The translations under genes were made by a program, and so were the position numbers. Of a DNA stretch of 64,000 nt, positions 21,163 to 31,119 are shown in pieces. The DNA is from an uncultured OCS116 cluster bacterium (GTDB taxonomy: Bacteria > Pseudomonadota > Alphaproteobacteria > Rhizobiales > TMED25): assembly GCA_902633855.1 (NCBI GenBank), contig CACPHU010000001.1, forward strand, positions 62,001 through 126,000, written 5' to 3'. The first letter of the stretch is position 1. Each line of letters begins with the position of its first letter. Under the pieces are notes generated by a model. It made no database searches and was not told where the DNA came from. It saw only the letters and a list, made by a program, of their open reading frames with translations.

Positions 21163-23913
21163 TTACGCATTTTCTTCCATTGAAGATAACAACATACTTT
21201 TTATTAATAAAAGCTTTTCAGGCGTATAAATTTTTTCTCCAAAAAGATTTGTTATGTAAAAGATATCATTTGCTTTTTCTCCAAAAGTAACAATGTGTGC
21301 CGATTTAATATTGATGTTTGTTTCTTTCAATGTGTTGGCAATTTGATATAGCAATCCGGGTCTATCCCGACCTTCAATTTCAATAACAGTTGAGTTATTT
21401 GAAAATTCATTTGTTATATTGACTTTATTACTGACTTTAAATGTTTTTTCATAGCGAATTTTTGTAACTTTCTTTGATATCTCTCTATCAAGCGATAACT
21501 CACCACTTAGGCTTTTTTTTATGCAATCTGAAATTCTTATGATTCTCCTGTCTTCATCTTGATCCTGGAAATCTCGACTAACAGATATGGTATCAATAGC
21601 TATTCCATCGATTGTAGTTTCTATCTGGGCATCAATTATGTTCGCATCATATAGTGAGCACGCGCCGGCTAATGTTTCTAATAAATTAGGATAGTCAGGT
21701 CCAATAAGAGTGATGGTTGTTGTATTATTATTGGTATTTTTTTTACTGTAAATCTCAAGAGATATATTTTTTGAGTCTTTATCTTTTAAGATTTTTGCAT
21801 GCTCGATTTGTTGTTCAATCGAGGTTGTAAGCCAGTAGTTATTACTAAATCTATGAACGTATGAATTCATTAGCAGTTTTGGCCAGTCAGATAACTCTTC
21901 TTTAAATTTATTTTGAGCTTTGATGCAGTTATTTTCATTTTCAATAGATTTATTTTTATCTCCACTTAAATAATTTGATGTCTCATTATAGAGGGTCCGG
22001 AGGAGACCACTCTTCCAGGCATTCCAAATACTTGGACCAACTGACATTATATCCGCAACGGTTAACGCCAAAAGATAATCTAAATTTTTTTGATTTTTTA
22101 CGATGCTAGCAAAATCTACTATTGTCTTTGGGTCATATAAATCTCTTTTTTGTGCAACATCACTCATAACTAAATGATTTTTCACGAGCCATGCTGTCTG
22201 GGATACTTCATTTTTTTTCATTCCGATTCTATTACATAATTTTTCTGTTATTTGGGATCCCAGAATACTATGATCTTGCTTCCTTCCCTTACCAATATCA
22301 TGAAGAAAAGCAGAGAGAAGCAGCACTTTTTTGTTATCAAGTTTAGCATTAAAATTAGAGGTAAATGGATGAGGTTGACTCAGGGTATTATTAATTATCT
22401 TACTCATGAAGCCAACTGTTTTTAGAAGGTGTTCATCTACAGTATAATTGTGGTAGAGGTTAAAAAGAGACATTCCCTCAACTCTAGCGAAATCAGGTAA
22501 AAATTTTGCAAGAACTCCAGCATCGTTCATGTTTCTCAATATTGTTTCCGGTTCTCTCGAATTTGAAAACAGGTCTAAAAAAGTTTTATTTGCGAGCTTA
22601 TTATTTCGTAAGTCATTATCAATAATCTTGAGTGAACGATTAATGGATTGAATTATTTCTGGGCTGAGTAGTACATTATCCTGGTCGGCTACGATGAAGA
22701 GTCTGATCAAATCTAATTTATTCTTATTGAAGCTAAAATTATCTTTTGTATAGAGCCTACCCTTCTTTGTATAAAAATTTGTTTCTTTGTTGTCTTTTTT
22801 TCGAAAAGACAAAAGATTATCCAGAACTTTATAGACAGTTGGATCTTTTTTTATCGATTTTTTCTCAAGAGAAGCACAAACTATTCTTGTTAAGTTTCCA
22901 ACTTCCTTTGCAGTCATAAAATAATGCTTCATGAAACGTTCAACATCTTTTTGACCAGGTCTCTTGGCGTATCCCAACCTTGATGCAAGTTCGAGTTGCT
23001 TATCAAAGGTCAGAACTTCGTTATCTCTATTTGAGATAAAATGTAAGTGACATCTTACAACCCAAAGAAAATCTTCTGCTTTTTTGAAGCTATTTAATTC
23101 TGATGAGGTGAGAAATTGATCATTTTTAGTTAAATCATCAAGAGCCTGAGTTCTAAAAAGATACTTACCAATCCAAAAGAGTGTATGTAAGTCTCTCAGC
23201 CCTCCCTTACTTTCTTTAACATTTGGCTCAACAAGGAAGCGCGATGAACCATATGTATTATGTCTTTTATCTCTCTCATCTAACTTCATCTCTATAAATT
23301 CATCAGCTGTCTTGGCAACAATTTCGGTGTTGAACCTTTGAATTAATTTTTCATATAAATCTTTGTGCCCATGTATATATCTTGCCTCTAAAATTGATGT
23401 TCTTATGGTGAGGTCAGATTTTGAGAGTTCAAGACATTGATCTAAATTTCTTGTTGCATGACCAACCTTAAAGCCTAAGTCCCAAAGAATATACAGCATG
23501 TATTCAATAACGGACTCTGTCCAGTTATTAAGTTTATTCGAGTGCAAGAAAAGCAGATCAATATCTGAAAAAGGAGCAAGTGTTCCTCTACCGTAGCCAC
23601 CAACAGCGACTAGGCATATTTTATCAATATTCTTTTGGTCCTTTGGTGAATATACGTTTTGGACTATAAATTCATACACTGTTTTTATGAGCGTATCTTG
23701 GAACTCTGATATACTTTGCGCTGTTCGAATACCATTCCCATGCCTCTTTAGTGAGCTTTCAGCTTTTTTTCTAGCTGATTCTATTGTATTGGATAATACG
23801 GCGACTAGACCTTCACGGGTTTTTGAGACATTACCTTTATTTTTTGACAAAATCTTGCTGATAGATAAAGCAAGAGACTTTGGATTCATTAATATGTCTG
23901 TGTCTATGTCCAT
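21163..23913 (-). CDS. glnD: [Protein-PII] uridylyltransferase/uridylyl-removing enzyme GlnD
   Basis: GlnD senses glutamine and modifies PII proteins, controlling nitrogen assimilation. The 916-residue protein shows all domains in order: nucleotidyltransferase (GGYGRGTLAPFSDIDLLFL near residue 106), the GlnE/GlnD helical linker, an HD domain (LLSAFLHDIGKGRKQDHS near residue 525) for deuridylylation, and two C-terminal ACT domains (TLIGPDYPNLLETLAG and EIEGRDRPGLLYQIANTL) for glutamine binding. It seems fully bifunctional. The 132-base gap upstream (23914-24045) is large for this region and may hold its promoter. Confidence 0.97.
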   Translation of the reverse strand: MDIDTDILMNPKSLALSISKILSKNKGNVSKTREGLVAVLSNTIESARKKAESSLKRHGNGIRTAQSISEFQDTLIKTVYEFIVQNVYSPKDQKNIDKICLVAVGGYGRGTLAPFSDIDLLFLHSNKLNNWTESVIEYMLYILWDLGFKVGHATRNLDQCLELSKSDLTIRTSILEARYIHGHKDLYEKLIQRFNTEIVAKTADEFIEMKLDERDKRHNTYGSSRFLVEPNVKESKGGLRDLHTLFWIGKYLFRTQALDDLTKNDQFLTSSELNSFKKAEDFLWVVRCHLHFISNRDNEVLTFDKQLELASRLGYAKRPGQKDVERFMKHYFMTAKEVGNLTRIVCASLEKKSIKKDPTVYKVLDNLLSFRKKDNKETNFYTKKGRLYTKDNFSFNKNKLDLIRLFIVADQDNVLLSPEIIQSINRSLKIIDNDLRNNKLANKTFLDLFSNSREPETILRNMNDAGVLAKFLPDFARVEGMSLFNLYHNYTVDEHLLKTVGFMSKIINNTLSQPHPFTSNFNAKLDNKKVLLLSAFLHDIGKGRKQDHSILGSQITEKLCNRIGMKKNEVSQTAWLVKNHLVMSDVAQKRDLYDPKTIVDFASIVKNQKNLDYLLALTVADIMSVGPSIWNAWKSGLLRTLYNETSNYLSGDKNKSIENENNCIKAQNKFKEELSDWPKLLMNSYVHRFSNNYWLTTSIEQQIEHAKILKDKDSKNISLEIYSKKNTNNNTTTITLIGPDYPNLLETLAGACSLYDANIIDAQIETTIDGIAIDTISVSRDFQDQDEDRRIIRISDCIKKSLSGELSLDREISKKVTKIRYEKTFKVSNKVNITNEFSNNSTVIEIEGRDRPGLLYQIANTLKETNINIKSAHIVTFGEKANDIFYITNLFGEKIYTPEKLLLIKSMLLSSMEENA

Positions 23914-24045
23914 ATTCGATTACTTATAGCTGTTTAAAAACATATATATCTTTAGATAACGCACTAACATCGAAGTGCTTAATAACCAAAACTTGGTGTA
24001 GCTTGTCATTGTCTAATTTCATCTGATGTGACGGACCTAATATTC

Positions 24046-24924
24046 TCATATAGTGAATCTATCTACGAATCTTTTTTCAATCAGCTCACGAGGCATTACA
24101 ATAAAAACATCGATTGTGCCAAACTGCTTATCAATAACCGCCCCATCTCCAACATAAGCCCCTAACCTCAAATAACCCTTTATCAGTGGAGGCATAATTT
24201 TTAAAGCTTCTTTCTTGTCAATTTCCTCTTTTTTCAGCATATTCATATTTACATATCTATTTTCTTTTGCCTTTACGCGCCATTCCTCAGGTGCTAATGC
24301 ATAATGATGAAGGAAGCTTAATGCCATATCAATTTGTTCAGGTTCTGTTGCTTGAAAGCTTGCACACCCGATCATAACATCAAAATTATTCTCCAATATG
24401 TATCTCCAAACACCCTGCCAAAGTAGCTCAATTGTTGATTTTTTACGATATGACTTTAGTACACATGAGCGCCCAAGCTCTAGAAATTTTCTTTCTTTAT
24501 GCTTTTCAATAAGCGGTTTTATATCGTACTCATCTTGGCTATAAAATCCCTTATTGGACTCTGCATCTCTCTGAGGGAGCAGCCTGTAAGTCCCCACAAC
24601 ATTTTCTTTCTTTTTTCCTATTAATAATACACCTCTCTTTTTGTTTGATTTATCAATGACAAGCATGTGTTGACAAATTTTATCGTAGGTGTCTCTATCT
24701 CTTCGTGTAAATCTAGTTAGTATGCTGGGGTGAGCGGATAGCTCTTTATAGAAAACTCTATATCTCAGTTGTTGAGCAGCCTTAATTTCATTCTTTGTTT
24801 CAGCCAGCCGTGTCTCTAAGATTGTCTTTATGCGCTCTTTATTTAGTTTTAGTTTTATTCGTAAAATCCCGTTGTTGTATTTTAGAGTAATATATTTTTT
24901 AATCTTTTGACTTAAATTAAACAT
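24046..24924 (-). CDS. olsB: L-ornithine N-alpha-acyltransferase OlsB-like (hemolysin-type GNAT)
   Basis: A 292-residue acyl-ACP-dependent N-acyltransferase related to OlsB, which makes lyso-ornithine lipid, the first step to phosphorus-free membrane lipids. Seen: AAQQLRYRVFYKEL (the R-Y-x-V-F motif), GTYRLLP, FLELGRSCVLKSYRKK and IGCASFQATEP, all OlsB hallmarks. A lysine-rich N-terminal extension of about 45 residues precedes the domain. The partner acyltransferase OlsA is not adjacent; the plsC-family gene at 15046 is a candidate. Whether PhoB controls it cannot be seen. Confidence 0.85.
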   Translation of the reverse strand: MFNLSQKIKKYITLKYNNGILRIKLKLNKERIKTILETRLAETKNEIKAAQQLRYRVFYKELSAHPSILTRFTRRDRDTYDKICQHMLVIDKSNKKRGVLLIGKKKENVVGTYRLLPQRDAESNKGFYSQDEYDIKPLIEKHKERKFLELGRSCVLKSYRKKSTIELLWQGVWRYILENNFDVMIGCASFQATEPEQIDMALSFLHHYALAPEEWRVKAKENRYVNMNMLKKEEIDKKEALKIMPPLIKGYLRLGAYVGDGAVIDKQFGTIDVFIVMPRELIEKRFVDRFTI

Positions 24925-24947
24925 TAAATACCAGTATCATTACTTTT

Positions 24948-25880
24948 TTATAAAAGCTTTTCTGCCTCATTCCAAAAATTTTCAGCGATATTTTGGCCCG
25001 TAAGCTTATGAATTTCTCTTATCCCCGTTGGAGATGTAACATTAATTTCAGTAATAAAATTGTCAATTACATCAATACCAACAAAAAAGAGACCAAAATT
25101 TATAAGGTCCTTTGATAACACTTCACAAATTTCTCTCTCATTGGGGGTTATATCAGTTTTAACTGCCTGCCCACCCACATGCATATTTGAGCGTATTTCT
25201 CCATTTTGGGGTAATCTATTAATAGCACCAGCAATTTGACCATTTATTAAAATGATTCTTTTATCACCATGACTAACATTTGGTATGAATTTTTGAATAA
25301 TGAAAGGTTCATTACTTATATTCATAAAATTTTCAATTATTGATCCGAAGTTTCTATCAGCACCATCAGAATAAAAAACATTAGCCCCGCCGTTACCATA
25401 TAATGGTTTTATTATTATTTTTTCATGTTTATCTCGAAATTTTATTATTTCATTTATATTTCGGGTTATTAGTGTGTGTGGCATATATTTCATATATTTA
25501 TTTACAAAAATCTTTTCAGGACAGTTTCGTACATAAAATGGATTATTCAAAATTAGCGTTTTGTCCTGAATTGTTTCTAAAAGATGAGTGGCAGTAATGT
25601 AGCTCATATCAAAAGGTGGATCTTGTCTCATCAGCACAATGTCATATTCATTTAGCAACACAGATCTCGGATGGTTTAATTCTTCTATTCTATCAGGGCT
25701 ATGGTAAGCTTTTATTTGCTTTGCTTCCGCGGATAATAATCCATCATTTAGAGTCAACATATTTGGGGTGTATATATCTATATCGTAACCTCTTTCCTGT
25801 GCTTCTAAAAGAAGGGCGAAAGTGCTATCACCAGCCAGGTTTAATCTCTCTATAGGGTCCATTTGTACTATGATTTTCAT
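24948..25880 (-). CDS. gshB: Glutathione synthetase
   Basis: GshB joins gamma-glutamylcysteine and glycine in an ATP-dependent ligase reaction. The 310-residue ATP-grasp protein begins with IVQMDPIERLNLAGDSTFALL (the proteobacterial GshB signature), contains IIKPLYGNGGANVF and ends with the metal-binding FVGIDVIDNFITEINVTSPTGIREI segment. It is downstream of rsmI; the yraN gene often found between them in this class is absent. Confidence 0.96.
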   Translation of the reverse strand: MKIIVQMDPIERLNLAGDSTFALLLEAQERGYDIDIYTPNMLTLNDGLLSAEAKQIKAYHSPDRIEELNHPRSVLLNEYDIVLMRQDPPFDMSYITATHLLETIQDKTLILNNPFYVRNCPEKIFVNKYMKYMPHTLITRNINEIIKFRDKHEKIIIKPLYGNGGANVFYSDGADRNFGSIIENFMNISNEPFIIQKFIPNVSHGDKRIILINGQIAGAINRLPQNGEIRSNMHVGGQAVKTDITPNEREICEVLSKDLINFGLFFVGIDVIDNFITEINVTSPTGIREIHKLTGQNIAENFWNEAEKLL

Positions 25881-25923
25881 ATCGTGTTGTTATATGCTTA
25901 TTTTTTTTTAAAAATCAAAAATA

Positions 25924-26763
25924 TTATTTAGTTTTTTTTGATTTGAGACATAGATCATACACCATTTTTTTTGGAAGGTTATATTTCATATGAATCATAT
26001 TTGTAATTTGTTTTACAGGCAAATTATTTATTAGTTTTTTTATGTCATTTTCTACCTCAATAAAATCAATATTATTTGTAATCAATTCGGAGGTATTGAA
26101 AAGTACGACCATTTCCCCTTTTATGGATTTTTCATTTATTTCGGAGAGAATATTACTAATTTTATTTGCAATAACCTCCTCAAATACCTTCGTCATTTCC
26201 CTAGTTATTACAATCTCAATATCACCAAAATAATTTTGTATCTCATTTAAAGTTTTGTGAATTTTTTTCGCACTCTCGAAGATGACGATTGTTGCATCTA
26301 GTTTTTTTATTTTCTGAAGCTCGTGCTTTCTTTTTGATGCAGTACTCGGAAGAAATCCCAAAAAATAGATCTTATCTGTTGGTAATCCTGATATGATTAC
26401 GGATGAAGTCAATGCAGATGGTCCCGGTATTGTGTATATTGGTATTTTTTTTTGTCTGCATAATTTAACTAATTTATATCCTGGGTCTGAGATGAGGGGT
26501 GTCCCTGCATCAGAAATTAATGCTACCGACTTACCCCCAATCAGTTTACTTAGAATTTCATTGCGGGATAATTCACTGCTAAAATCATTGTATATGAATA
26601 GCTGTTTTTTGATTTGATAATAGTTGAGAAGTTTTTTTGATACGCGAGTATCTTCACAATAAATCATGTCAACGGAGTTCAATATTCTGACAGCACGATG
26701 CGATATATCTTCAAGGTTTCCAATTGGTGTTGAAACAAGATATAGTCCTTGGGTATTTTCCAT
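25924..26763 (-). CDS. rsmI: 16S rRNA (cytidine-1402-2'-O)-methyltransferase RsmI
   Basis: RsmI 2'-O-methylates C1402 in the ribosomal P site. The 279-residue tetrapyrrole-methylase-fold protein shows VSTPIGNLEDISHRAVRIL, YCEDTRVSKKLLNYY and SDAGTPLISDPGYKLVKL, which identify the family. It lies 22 bases downstream of hemW in the rph-rdgB-hemW-rsmI-gshB run. Confidence 0.96.
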   Translation of the reverse strand: MENTQGLYLVSTPIGNLEDISHRAVRILNSVDMIYCEDTRVSKKLLNYYQIKKQLFIYNDFSSELSRNEILSKLIGGKSVALISDAGTPLISDPGYKLVKLCRQKKIPIYTIPGPSALTSSVIISGLPTDKIYFLGFLPSTASKRKHELQKIKKLDATIVIFESAKKIHKTLNEIQNYFGDIEIVITREMTKVFEEVIANKISNILSEINEKSIKGEMVVLFNTSELITNNIDFIEVENDIKKLINNLPVKQITNMIHMKYNLPKKMVYDLCLKSKKTK

Positions 26764-26785
26764 TTTTTATTATTTCCAATTATTT

Positions 26786-27931
26786 TTAGTCCGCTAAACT
26801 TGATATTATACTATCGCAAACAAGTGATCCTTTTCTCGTTATTTTTATATTTTCTTCCGTTTTGCCTTTCCTCAAATAGCCATTTGATATAAGTAAATTT
26901 ATGTTATCTATATTCAATTTACCACCTAACTTTTCGTACTTATTGATGTTCAAACCATCCCTTGTTCGCATCGACATCACAATATATTCATCTTGATTCT
27001 GTTCGTCTGTTAGAACACTGTTTTCGATCATAGAATGTCCATAATTTTTTATCCTCTGACCCCAATTATATGGATCATATTCGTTGATTAGAGACCTTCT
27101 TTTATTTTTTTCTTTCACTCGTGAGTGAGCACCTGGACCAATGCCTATCCATTCGCCACAATTCCAATAATTTAAATTGTGCTTGCACTCGAATCCCCTC
27201 TTTGAAAAATTTGAGATTTCATATTTTTTCAGAGAGAATTTATGACAAATCTCTTCAGTAATTCGATATAGCTCGTTTGAAAGTGCTTCATTTGGTAATT
27301 TAATTTTTCCAGATTTATATAACTTCTCATATATAGTATTTGGTTCAATTGTTAGCTGGTATAAAGATAAGTGTTGTGTTTGAAGAGAGAGTGCTCTCTC
27401 CAACTCCAATTTCCATGTCTTTTCGTTCTGACCAGGTCGAGCGTAGATTAAGTCTATAGAAACTGAGTCAAAATATCTTTGCGCGATCCCAATTGCCATA
27501 ATTGCCAGCTCAGCTGTATGAGTCCTGCCAAGATTTTTTAAATCATCGTTATCTAATGATTGAACGCCAATTGATATTCTATTTATGCCAATATTTGAGT
27601 AATCTCTAAATTTTTGTAACTCCACACTAGTAGGGTTAGCTTCCATCGTGATTTCCGTATCATTCTCAATACTGCACCGGCTGGATAGACGAGCTAAAAT
27701 TCTCTCAATAATATTTGGATCCATTAAGGATGGTGTTCCGCCACCAAAAAAAATAGATGAAATTTTTTTGTTATCTATGTATTTACCATGATAATCTATT
27801 TCTTTTTCTATGAGCTCCAGGAATTCTTCTTGATCAATTTTTTTATCTGAAACATGACTGTTAAAATCACAATATGGACACTTAGACAGACAATAGGGCC
27901 AATGGATATAAATACTTAATTTGGACATCAT
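26786..27931 (-). CDS. hemW: HemW-like radical SAM protein
   Basis: HemW is a radical-SAM protein related to coproporphyrinogen dehydrogenase but acting as a haem chaperone. The 381-residue protein starts SIYIHWPYCLSKCPYCDFNSH, with the CxxxCxxC cluster motif, and has SIFFGGGTPSLMDP and ISIGVQSLDNDDLKNLGRTH. It is shorter than true HemN and the motif context (CPYCDFNSH) is that of HemW. Its start overlaps the rdgB stop by four bases. Confidence 0.94.
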   Translation of the reverse strand: MMSKLSIYIHWPYCLSKCPYCDFNSHVSDKKIDQEEFLELIEKEIDYHGKYIDNKKISSIFFGGGTPSLMDPNIIERILARLSSRCSIENDTEITMEANPTSVELQKFRDYSNIGINRISIGVQSLDNDDLKNLGRTHTAELAIMAIGIAQRYFDSVSIDLIYARPGQNEKTWKLELERALSLQTQHLSLYQLTIEPNTIYEKLYKSGKIKLPNEALSNELYRITEEICHKFSLKKYEISNFSKRGFECKHNLNYWNCGEWIGIGPGAHSRVKEKNKRRSLINEYDPYNWGQRIKNYGHSMIENSVLTDEQNQDEYIVMSMRTRDGLNINKYEKLGGKLNIDNINLLISNGYLRKGKTEENIKITRKGSLVCDSIISSLAD

Positions 27932-28566
27932 TCACTTTTCTTCTGAGATAAATAACTAACAAATTTTGCAAAAGCTTTTGCTCGATGAGATAATCCAACT
28001 TTTTTCGGTGTCCATGAGTGTTTCTCATCCGATGTTATTTCTCCAAATGTTTTATTCATATTCAGTGGCTCGAATATTGCATCATAACCAAAACCATATT
28101 TACCTCGCGGTGGCCAAACTACTCTTCCTTCAAGTTTTCCGACAAAAAAATGATATTCACCATTTGGATAAAAAAGACATAATGCACATACAAATCTTGC
28201 TGTTCTTTCTGCAATTGGTATTTTCTTTTCATCCAATAATCTTGTGACTTCACGCATTGCAAAATCAAAGTCTCTATTTGGTCCCGCCCACCTCGCAGAG
28301 TATATACCTGGCTGTTTATCCAATGCATCAATTTCAATACCAGAGTCATCGGATAAAGAAATTAAATTGGATAAATCAGATGCAGATTTTGCTTTAATTA
28401 GTGCGTTCTCCTCGAATGTTTGACCATCTTCAACCGGTTCGGGCAGCTTTAATTCTTTAGATGATAATATATCTATTTTTAATAATCCAAGAAGTTCACG
28501 AAATTCAGATATTTTGCCCTCATTATGACTGGCAATTAGCAGTTTATCTTGATGCAGATTATACAT
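27928..28566 (-). CDS. rdgB: dITP/XTP pyrophosphatase RdgB (HAM1 family)
   Basis: Removes non-canonical purine triphosphates (dITP, XTP) from the nucleotide pool. The 212-residue protein has the substrate motif ASHNEGKISEFRELL, the LSDDSGIEIDAL block with the catalytic Asp, GIYSARWAG, and the C-terminal SHRAKAF. It lies between rph (two bases upstream) and hemW (four-base overlap), consistent with one transcript. Confidence 0.97.
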   Translation of the reverse strand: MYNLHQDKLLIASHNEGKISEFRELLGLLKIDILSSKELKLPEPVEDGQTFEENALIKAKSASDLSNLISLSDDSGIEIDALDKQPGIYSARWAGPNRDFDFAMREVTRLLDEKKIPIAERTARFVCALCLFYPNGEYHFFVGKLEGRVVWPPRGKYGFGYDAIFEPLNMNKTFGEITSDEKHSWTPKKVGLSHRAKAFAKFVSYLSQKKSE

Positions 28567-28568
28567 TA

Positions 28569-29282
28569 CTATGAAATTGCCTTTTTTTGAGCTTCTAAAA
28601 TTTTCTGGAAATTTATCCTGACCAAATCTAACATCTTATTCAAATCTTCAACTTTAAAAGTTTGCTCTTCACCAGTTGACTGAACTTCAATTAACTCAAA
28701 ATCACTTGTGAATACAAAATTTGCATCTACTTCAGCTGCTGAGTCTTCTTCATAATCCAGATCAATAAGCACCTCGCCATTCAGAATACCGCAAGATATA
28801 GCCGCAATCTGTTTTTTTATTGGGCTATTATTTATTACCCCTTGCCTCATCATCTTTTCTACGCAAAATTTTAGTGATAGCCAAGCACCTGTTACAGATG
28901 CTGTTCTTGTGCCTCCATCAGCTTCTATAACATCACAATCAATAATAATCTGTTTTTCAGGAATTCTCTCTAAATCCATGCAAGCCCTCAAGCTTCTACC
29001 AATGAGCCTTTGGATTTCTTGGGTACGTCCTGTTTGCTTACCAGATTTTGATTCTCTCGGCATTCTCTGATTTGTTGATCTTGGCAGCATACCATATTCA
29101 GCTGTGATCCACCCTTTTCCTGAATTTTTTAGCCAAAATGGAACTCTGTTATCAATTGAAGCTGTACATATAACTCGTGTCTTACCGACCTCAATCATAC
29201 AGGAGCCATCAGCGTTTTCTATTACACCTGGCGTTATTTTTATTGGGCGAATTGCCGTTGATTCCCTCTTATTTACTCTCAT
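28569..29282 (-). CDS. rph: Ribonuclease PH
   Basis: RNase PH trims the 3' ends of tRNA precursors by phosphorolysis. The 237-residue protein is of standard length and has GKTRVICTASIDNRVPFWL, the GWITAEYGMLPRSTNQRM block with its basic residues and the DCDVIEADGGTRTASVTGA active-site region. It is the first gene of the minus-strand block and is divergent from hrcA across an 87-base promoter region; divergent rph/hrcA is typical of Alphaproteobacteria. Confidence 0.98.
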   Translation of the reverse strand: MRVNKRESTAIRPIKITPGVIENADGSCMIEVGKTRVICTASIDNRVPFWLKNSGKGWITAEYGMLPRSTNQRMPRESKSGKQTGRTQEIQRLIGRSLRACMDLERIPEKQIIIDCDVIEADGGTRTASVTGAWLSLKFCVEKMMRQGVINNSPIKKQIAAISCGILNGEVLIDLDYEEDSAAEVDANFVFTSDFELIEVQSTGEEQTFKVEDLNKMLDLVRINFQKILEAQKKAIS

Positions 29283-29369
29283 TTATATCTCTTGATTTTA
29301 TGTTATTTTTTTTTACTAATATAAGGTATAAAAATGAAGAATTAAAATAGAAAAAGAATAACAAGGAAA

Positions 29370-30431
29370 ATGAATATTAAGAATTCCGAACTATTTCAAC
29401 TCGACGATAGGTCGCGAGAAATCTTTAAGAGAATTGTTGAAGAGTATTTGGCTAAGGGTTTTCCAATTGGATCTAGAACAGTATCACAAATGGACAGAAT
29501 AAATTTATCTGCTGCTTCCATTAGAAACGTTATGCATGATTTAGAGTCTTTGGGTCTTATATATTCTCCTCATACAAGTTCGGGAAGGATACCAACGGAG
29601 GGCGGTCTCAGATTATTTGTTGACGCAATGCTGGAGATTGGCAGTCTCACCGACATAGATCAAGCTGCGATGAAAGAGCAGGCTATGACAAACAATATGA
29701 CATTAGAAGACGCATTGAGTAAGGCGAGCGAAATGTTATCAGGTTTAACAAATTGCACGGGAGTTGTTTCGGTGAATAAAGATGTAAAATATGTCAAGCA
29801 CATCGAATTTGTGTCCCTCGATAAAACAAAAATTCTTGTTATCCTTGTAGATGAGGATGGTAAAGTTGAAAACAGAATTATAAATAACTCTAAGGGAATT
29901 ACAGCATCCAGCCTGGCATCTGCGAGTAACTATCTTAATCACCACATGAGGGGCCTTACGTTGAATGAGGCCGTCAAGAGAATAGAGTCCGATTTCATAC
30001 ATAAGAAAAATGAACTAGATAAGGAAACTACAGATTTATTAACCCAAGGTCTAGCAACATGGAGTAATTCAAATTATAACAAAGATGATCAGATCTTAAT
30101 CGTCAAAGGTGCATCGAAATTAATCTCAAACATTGAGGCTAGTGATGATCTTGAAAAAGTCAGGCATCTCTTTCAAGATTTAGAAAATAAGCAAGAAATC
30201 ATGGAATTACTTGGAATGGCAGAAAAGGCTGAGGGAGTGAGAATTTTTATTGGATCTGAAAATAAATTATTCTCATTGTCAGGTTCGTCTATGATAGTCA
30301 CACCATATAAGAATGAAAAAAAGCAGGTTATTGGGGTACTTGGAGTGATTGGCCCAACGAGAATGAATTATGGTAAAATAATACCAATGGTGAATTATAC
30401 CGCAGAGCTTATGAAGAAGATTTTAGGGTAA
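29370..30431 (+). CDS. hrcA: Heat-inducible transcription repressor HrcA
   Basis: HrcA represses groESL and related chaperone operons by binding CIRCE elements, with GroEL as co-factor. The 353-residue protein has the N-terminal winged helix (EYLAKGFPIGSRTVSQMDRINLSAASIRNVM, split here by its Gly-Ser turn) and the C-terminal GAF-like region ending ITPYKNEKK...GVLGVIGPTRMNYGKIIP. AAGGAA precedes the ATG. No CIRCE inverted repeat is visible upstream, so it is not obviously autoregulated. grpE follows after 71 bases. Confidence 0.96.
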   Translation: MNIKNSELFQLDDRSREIFKRIVEEYLAKGFPIGSRTVSQMDRINLSAASIRNVMHDLESLGLIYSPHTSSGRIPTEGGLRLFVDAMLEIGSLTDIDQAAMKEQAMTNNMTLEDALSKASEMLSGLTNCTGVVSVNKDVKYVKHIEFVSLDKTKILVILVDEDGKVENRIINNSKGITASSLASASNYLNHHMRGLTLNEAVKRIESDFIHKKNELDKETTDLLTQGLATWSNSNYNKDDQILIVKGASKLISNIEASDDLEKVRHLFQDLENKQEIMELLGMAEKAEGVRIFIGSENKLFSLSGSSMIVTPYKNEKKQVIGVLGVIGPTRMNYGKIIPMVNYTAELMKKILG

Positions 30432-30502
30432 ATATGTGATATTGAATATAATAAGATCAATAGTTATTATGAATTTAAATTATTTAGAAGATTGGCAAGT
30501 TA

Positions 30503-31099
30503 ATGAAAGATAAAAAGGATAAACAAAAAGAACCAGAAGTACATGAGGATATTGAGAACCTTATGGAAGACTCTACACTAGTAAACGAATCAGACCTTGA
30601 GGATGGTGGCACCATGAAGGAGGCGACAAAGGATGAACCTGATTTAAATGAAATGCTGCAAGAGGCAAACGATCGAATTTTAAGAATGGCTGCCGAGATG
30701 GAAAATTATCGAAAAAGAAGTCTAAAGGAAAAAGAAGATGCAATTAAGTATTCAACTACAAAATTTGCTCGGGATATAATTACCGTTGCTGATGATCTAG
30801 AAAGAGCACTAGATAGCATCAAGGACATCAACCTCGATAAAAATGAAACAACCAAAACCTTATCTGAAGGGGTACAATTAACAATGAGGTCGCTCACCCA
30901 AATACTCGAGAGAAATGGCATTGAGAGATTTGATCCTACTGGTGAAAAATTTGACCCTACTTTACATGAAGCAATGTTTGAAGTTCCTGATACGGAAAAA
31001 GAGAACGGAATAGTTGTTCATCTGGTAGAACCAGGCTATCGTATAAACGAAAGAATTCTCAGACCTGCAAGGGTTGGAGTCAGTAAGTCAAATAAATAA
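30503..31099 (+). CDS. grpE: Nucleotide exchange factor GrpE
   Basis: GrpE releases ADP from DnaK. The 198-residue protein has an acidic N-terminus (residues 1-45), a long coiled coil (MLQEANDRILRMAAEMENYRKRS), and the C-terminal beta domain with GIERFDPTGEKFDPTLHEAM and the GYRINERILRPARVGV ending. hrcA-grpE is a standard pair; dnaK does not follow and must be elsewhere. Confidence 0.96.
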   Translation: MKDKKDKQKEPEVHEDIENLMEDSTLVNESDLEDGGTMKEATKDEPDLNEMLQEANDRILRMAAEMENYRKRSLKEKEDAIKYSTTKFARDIITVADDLERALDSIKDINLDKNETTKTLSEGVQLTMRSLTQILERNGIERFDPTGEKFDPTLHEAMFEVPDTEKENGIVVHLVEPGYRINERILRPARVGVSKSNK

Positions 31100-31119
31100 T
31101 TTAAATATCTTAATCTGGC

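Noticed and set aside
23914-24045. Short hairpins (GCACT...AGTGC and ACCAA...TTGGT) upstream of glnD as a terminator or riboswitch
   Set aside because: The stems are only 5 bp, no T run follows on the minus strand, and no known aptamer core is visible.
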